From positions 30,185,849 through 30,249,848 of the forward strand of contig JAOANR010000005.1 of the NCBI GenBank assembly GCA_030278955.1: a stretch of 64,000 nucleotides of DNA, in the 5' to 3' direction. This document shows positions 59,294-64,000 of this stretch, one piece after another. The stretch's first letter is position 1, and each line of letters begins with the position of its first letter. The stretch comes from Hygrophila difformis. Its lineage: Eukaryota > Streptophyta > Magnoliopsida > Lamiales > Acanthaceae. The notes beneath the pieces are model-generated. The model was not told the DNA's origin. It ran no database searches and worked only from the letters and a program-made list of their open reading frames with translations. A program made the translations under genes and the position numbers.

Positions 59294-61901
59294 TGTAATA
59301 CCTGAGAATTTTCCAACATAAAACAAAACAATAAATAAAATAAATACCATAAATAAATAAATCCAGCAAATAAATAAATAAACAAAGATAAAGAAATGAG
59401 AAATGAGATTTTACTTAAAAAGGAATTAAAGGAATTTAATTAAATAAAATGAATTGTTAAAGGTAAATAAATTGTATACCGAAACCCGACACCAATGAAC
59501 TCGAGAATTCGAGTCCAACATCCAATTAGACCCGAGTAAAAATTTAGAGAGAAAGTAGAAACCCGGAGATACCCCGGAACTCAGAATTTGGGAGCATAGA
59601 GGGATAGAAATCCGAAAGAGAGGAGGAAAAGCACGACAGATCGCACGACCCGCCCGGACCGAAGTCCAGGCGAAGCCGGCGCGGTGGCCGCGCGGTCGAA
59701 GAAGGGGGAGCGCGCCACGACCGCGCCACGCGACAGATTCGCCCGTTGCGTGAATATCTCGCCCGAACGCGAATTTTTCGACATTCGGTTGAACATCTAT
59801 CAGCTCAAGACCCTTAGAGGCGGACTTGGACGTCCTCCTAGGTCCTAACCTCTATAAATAACTCTCTTGACTGACCCTAAACCCTTTTCAACACCCTACG
59901 ATACTCTCTATACACAAAACCCTAGATCCGGAAGTCTACGAAGGCATCAAAAAAACCAAGGCAGCAGCTTTGGACGAAAATCAAAGGATCTCCGACGTGT
60001 GGTAAGTTCTAGTCCATCAGATTCTTTTTAGTTTCAATCCGAAAATGGATTCTAACCCCGTCTCTTTCCTTTCCACACCTCGAATTGGATCTAGAACGTA
60101 GAACCCGACGGACGGAGAGGAGAAACGGTGACCTGGAAGCCACGCCTTCAAAATAGACGGTCCCGGACGTTCACAACTCAGTAAGTTAACCTTACATGGT
60201 TTTGGGAGGAATTAAAACGTTTGAAACTAAAAGATTTAACAAGAGATCGTAAATCTGCCAATGTATGTTTTTTTCACTGTGCAACAGTTTTGCCTAATTT
60301 TTCCGAACCTTAAAATGACTTTGAACAGAAAAACTTAAAACATGAAAAATGTTTCTAAGGCATAGATCTATCTACTGTAAAATTTTCAGAATTTTTAGAG
60401 ACGATTTGATATGTGAAAACCATCCGAAACCGAACTGCTTGAAACTAGATCTTGAAATTCTTGACGGAACTTAGGTTCGATCTTGATCACGTTTTTGACA
60501 TAGGTTCTAGACCGATTTAGATCTTTGACTGAACATGAAAGTTGTAGATAAATGTCTTAAGATGGTCTCTGTAAAATTTCATCAAATTTGGAGTTGATTT
60601 GCTATGGTAGATTTCAATATCTTTAAACTGTGACATACAAAGTTCGGACAGATTTGTGTTTCTGTGAAAATTGGTGTTTTTGACCTATTTCGGTATCTCG
60701 GATTGAAAAAGAAAACACGAAAGTTGTTCATCTCGACGTTTCTGAGACAGTAGTGAAATTTCGAAATTTTTGGAGTTTAATCTGATTTTAGACGAATTTT
60801 AGAGTAAACAGTGGTTTACCGGAAGTCAAATCTTGAAATCTTGTTGAAACATGAAATTAACCTTTAGGGTTGAAATGAGTTGAAATATGATTTTCAAATA
60901 AACTAAATTGTAAACAGATTTTTTTTTTTAAATTAAATCCCCTTACAAACTTGATAAATTAAAATTAGGGGTGAGTGCTCTGCAGTGTGCCCCCTAACGA
61001 TTCACTTCATGCCTTAATGGACGATGGTGACCCCGCGCGCTAAAATTGAGATATGATATTGCCAAAACGGCATGAGATATAGAGCCTACACTCTCGAGAA
61101 TATCCACATAGGTTTCCCGAGGATCCGGAGTGGTACTGGGTATGGCTGATACGGTTGCGGCCGCCGGGCTACCGGCTAGACTTGTTGAGATTGCGATGCA
61201 ATCGTGAAATACTTGAAATACTAAATCTGGGATGTAATGGGGAAATTGAATTAAATTAAATTAAATTAAATTAGGTTTGTTGTCCAATTAAATTATTTAA
61301 ATGCTTTATTTAAATTATGGCTTTTATTTTGAATCATGTGAAAGGTGTTGTTAAATAAAGCCCTGAATTAAATTATGCAATTGGATAGTTGTTTAGAATA
61401 AATTGAGTTATTATGTTTATTATCATGTTTTTATTTAAATATTAAATTAATGGCTTTTAAACCCTACGATCATGTCTGTGTTAACTTACTCAGCAAGTTG
61501 TGCTGACCAAACCATTTCTTTTTATTTTCTTTTCTTACAGAGTATGTAGAGTGAACATGAGCACTTCATGCATGGGAACTTTATCTTTTGGGAAAACATT
61601 ACTTTGTTTTTAAATTCGTACATTAGACTACATTATGAACGGGCCTGTTTAACCCATGTTTTGGCCATGTCGGCCCTATTTACATTTTCCGCTGCAATAC
61701 TATACTTAAATATTATTTCCGCTGCGCTATGATATTATTATTTTCGAACTATATTGTATGGGCTGTTTTGAATGCTTTAAATGTTTTAAATACTGCAATA
61801 CCTAGCATTGCATCTCTTTAGTAAGCCGGAGAAATCGTGTCTTACTAGGGAGGTGTGGCGGTGACACCCCGACCTGGGTTGTCAAAAACCGGGGTGTTAC
61901 A
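59294..61901 (+). repeat. 3' LTR of element 4
   Basis: 2608 bp, same length and boundaries as the 5' LTR, with only scattered single-base and small indel differences. Confidence 0.95.
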
Positions 61902-62195
61902 GAATTGCCCATATAGACCGAATTGCCTCGCAAAAGCATCCCCCATTAGTTTTTCCTAAGTAACCAGATTTGGTCTTCTTGCTGTAATTCGGTCTCTAGA
62001 CCAATTCGGTCTAGACCGAATTGACTTCAAAAGTCCACATTGCAGCAAGTGTGTGTTTGTTTTCCCTTGCAATTCGGTCTCTATGCCAATTCAGTCACTG
62101 AATTGGCCTAAGAGACTGAATCTCTCACAAACACTTGGAAACCACAATTAATTCGGTCTAGACCGAATTGATGGTTCGGTCTCCAATAGACCAAA
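61902..62195. repeat. Palindrome array C, part 2, element 2
   Basis: Resumes with the second copy of GAATT. Perfect AATTCGGTCTAGACCGAATT at 62003-62022 and 62150-62169. Ends about 20 bp before the F-box TATA box. Confidence 0.9.
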
Positions 62196-62215
62196 TTAGC
62201 CCGCATCCCTAACCC

Positions 62216-62221
62216 TATATA
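62216..62221 (+). promoter_or_regulatory. TATA box of the F-box gene, element 2
   Basis: TATATA in ACCCTATATATTCCC, 137 bp before the ATG, as in element 1. A pyrimidine-rich leader follows. Confidence 0.6.
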
Positions 62222-62357
62222 TTCCCTTTTCCCCCTCTTTTCCTTCACTTTCACCCTCCACACTTCGATATTCCCCCGAACCCTCTCTCGCGAACTTCGT
62301 CTTCCTCGCGAAACCAGAGCTCCTACCCACGTTTTACTCCGACTAAAGTGCTTAAGA

Positions 62358-64000
62358 ATGGCATCTTCTTCGTCTAATCCCACTGAGAGTATCGGGTAAG
62401 TGTCCTGTTTTCGATTTCGCACTCCCATTTTCGTGATTTCAGTTTTGGTTTTTCCTTGTTTTTGCGAAATCGGTAATGGGGAGGGGAATGAGGCATGTTT
62501 TCGTGTTAGGCATGGTCGGGATGTGGCCGGAATGGTTTGGGTGTGGTCGGAAATAGGATAGAACAGGGTAGTGCGAACTAGGGTTTTTCTTTCTTGAGTT
62601 CGAACCGCCATTGTTACTGTCCGAGTTTTCTGTGGTATAGGGATGCTCATTTTTAAAAAAATTTTGGGCTTCAAAACCCACAAAAATCTGATCTTTGTTG
62701 ATATTGTGATATTTGTTGCCATTATTTTGATTATGCATATCCTGTGTTGTTCCTGTGTTGTTTGTTTGTTCTCTACAATTGTGAAAATGGGAAAACACAG
62801 TGGTTTATTTTTCCCCTGAAATCATTGTGTTATTTTACTGGTTATTTGATAATGTTATTGGATATGCATGTTGATGATGTTGCTGAATCTATGTTTTTGA
62901 AGCATGATTTATTGGCAAAGTTTTGCATGACACTGGGTTATGAATGGACTATTCTCATATGTTTTTTGTGGTTTGCATGTACTGTATTATGCATCCCTCT
63001 TAATAAATGCTCCTATGGGGTACCTGTTACCACCACTTGCAAACTCAACTGAAAAAGTTGATGTTTGCATATACTGGAAACATGATATTGCAGAGGAAAC
63101 CTTGCCAAAATTTTTCCAACAAGTATTTTCCAAACACTATTGGCATGGCACTTTTTGTCTAAAAAGACAATAATTGGCAGATTTTTGTTTTTGATTCAAG
63201 TGGTTGACATGTTTATTGTTGGGATATGTGGGGAATAAACAAGGGTAGCAACTTTGCTCACCCATTAATACCCATTTCCCAAAACAAAAACTCAAATGGG
63301 GGACCACTCACACCCTCAACTTCATTAAATAAACAAGTCAACACTTTCCATATAATCCAAAAATGACCTTTTGCATGTGTATGTTTCTATTTTTCATTCA
63401 TTCTTTTCTCTTAGTCCATCACATTGTCCTAGTAATTGCATAACTCTTCTTATGTATTGAATTCTTCAGTATTAAATATCCATCTTCCCTTTTTATATGC
63501 TTTTGATTACTCTTATAGTGATAAAAAAATATATACATTTCTTTTATAGGCTCAATAGCCTATAAAAATCTTTCTTTTGGTCTTTTGACCATTCAAAAAC
63601 CTTTTAGACTATTTTTAGTCTAAGAAAAATTGGTAAGGGTCCAAGACCCTTACTTCTCTTATTTCCTTCACTTGTTAGTTGCAATAACAGTTGGATTTTA
63701 TAATCTAACTCCCTGTCTTTTAATATGTGGTATAGCTCAATAAATTCAAGAAAAATCAATTAACTCACATTTAGAGCACAGCTCAAAATGTGAGGATGTT
63801 GATTTTTCAACTTGGATATTTTTATCAAAAAAATTTATTAAAAATAGTTTCAATTCCTCTTCGCCAGGGACATCATCCTGCCAGGGCCAGCTCTAGAACA
63901 GGACAGGCTCGAACTACTGGACCTACCCATGGAACTTTTGGGAGAAATCCTCTCCCGCATAGGAGAGGATGACCTCAAAAAGGTTTTCGCTGCCAGAAGG
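62358..64000 (+). CDS. F-box protein gene carried by element 2 (5' part; continues past window)
   Basis: Exon 1 62358-62395 (MASSSSNP...), donor GG|GTAAGTG, intron 62396-63867, acceptor TTCGCCAG, exon 2 from 63868 to beyond the end. The phase closes on a split Gly codon as in element 1. The visible part of exon 2 includes LDLPMELLGEILSRI, the SKP1-binding F-box core, and FAARR. Its 133 bases are identical to element 1's; exon 1 differs at three bases, one changing Thr to Asn. No lesion is visible here, but the region of element 1's stop lies outside the window. The product is likely an SCF substrate adaptor of the At1g67623/At2g35280-like group. The gene is in sense with the retrotransposon. 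Confidence 0.8.
63786..63799 (+). promoter_or_regulatory. PPT-like motif inside the F-box intron (PPT2, element 2)
   Basis: AAATGTGAGGATGT then TGAT, 68 bp before exon 2; conserved with element 1, including the hairpin with CTCACATTT upstream. Confidence 0.6.

Larger units (their letters stand above)
50762..61901 (+). mobile_element. Complete Tekay/Del-type chromovirus retrotransposon, element 4
   Basis: 11,140 bp with two 2608-bp LTRs (50762-53369 and 59294-61901), TGTAATACC and GGTGTTACA termini, and the duplication GAATT (50757-50761 and 61902-61906). Order: LTR, tRNA-iMet PBS, small coiled-coil ORF, gag, protease, RT, RNase H, integrase, chromodomain, PPT, LTR. LTRs differ at few positions, so insertion is fairly recent, yet gag-pol has several stops and frameshifts. 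The integrase-linked chromodomain and gag type place it in the Tekay/Del clade. Confidence 0.95.
17925..64000 (+). mobile_element. Athila-like gypsy retrotransposon, element 2 (3' end beyond window)
   Basis: It starts TGATAATGGCCAAAATTGTC inside element 3's gag (left flank GGGTA; the matching right duplication is outside the window). Order: 5' LTR part 1, [element 1], 5' LTR part 2, tRNA-Asp-type PBS, gag, protease, RT, RNase H, integrase, spliced-ORF remnant, palindrome array [split by element 4], F-box gene. Without the two nested elements the visible part is about 13.8 kb. The RT and PBS types place it in the Athila lineage (see individual features). Confidence 0.88.

Noticed and set aside
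62439..63173. Open frames of 77-204 codons on both strands after F-box exon 1
   Set aside because: They lie in the predicted intron or run antisense through the exon, and their frames are not kept in element 1 at 27560-29024.

Overview
The window is nuclear DNA of a flowering plant, most likely a eudicot. It holds the end of a class III peroxidase gene, plant-type transposons (Stowaway/mariner MITE, CACTA-like element, tRNA-derived SINEs), and about 53 kb of nested Ty3/gypsy retrotransposons of the Athila and Tekay/Del lineages with plant primer-binding sites. I cannot name the species. Apart from the peroxidase end and an F-box gene carried inside the retrotransposons, I see no host coding sequence.

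Layout. 1-599: 3' part of a secretory peroxidase gene. 935-3442: a non-autonomous, copia-like LTR element on the minus strand with 5-bp target duplications. 3448-11104: AT-rich intergenic DNA with a three-unit foldback repeat (about 4215-5970), two SINE copies of one family, a Stowaway/mariner MITE (7198-7680) and a CACTA-like element (8011-9555). 11105-14633: 3' LTR and 3' end of a minus-strand Tekay-like element (element 5). 14634-17924: 5'-truncated LTR, PBS, leader and gag of a plus-strand Tekay-like element (element 3). 17925 to beyond 64000: Athila-like element 2 (+), inserted in the gag of element 3. Its 5' LTR (17925-20215 plus 41333-43882) is split by Athila-like element 1 (-, 20216-41327, 4.9-kb LTRs, duplication TGTAA). 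Its 3' noncoding region is split by a complete Tekay element 4 (+, 50762-61901, two 2608-bp LTRs, duplication GAATT). The order of insertion is therefore element 3, then 2, then 1 and 4.

The main discovery. Both Athila copies carry, between integrase and 3' LTR, a complete-looking host-type gene in sense orientation: a TATA box, a 38-nt first exon, a 1.47-kb GT-AG intron, and a second exon encoding an F-box protein. Element 1 carries it entirely between its own LTRs, so it travels with the element. Immediately upstream of that TATA box, and also upstream of the TATA box in the LTR, lies a dense array of the perfect palindrome AATTCGGTCTAGACCGAATT and its half-sites; a third array lies downstream in the LTR. 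The composite (Athila backbone, captured F-box gene, same palindrome array before both promoters) is what I would follow up first.

The gag-pol genes of every element here are broken by stops or frameshifts, at different places in the two Athila copies. The first 133 bp of F-box exon 2 are identical between the copies, although their introns, LTRs and pol genes have diverged visibly.
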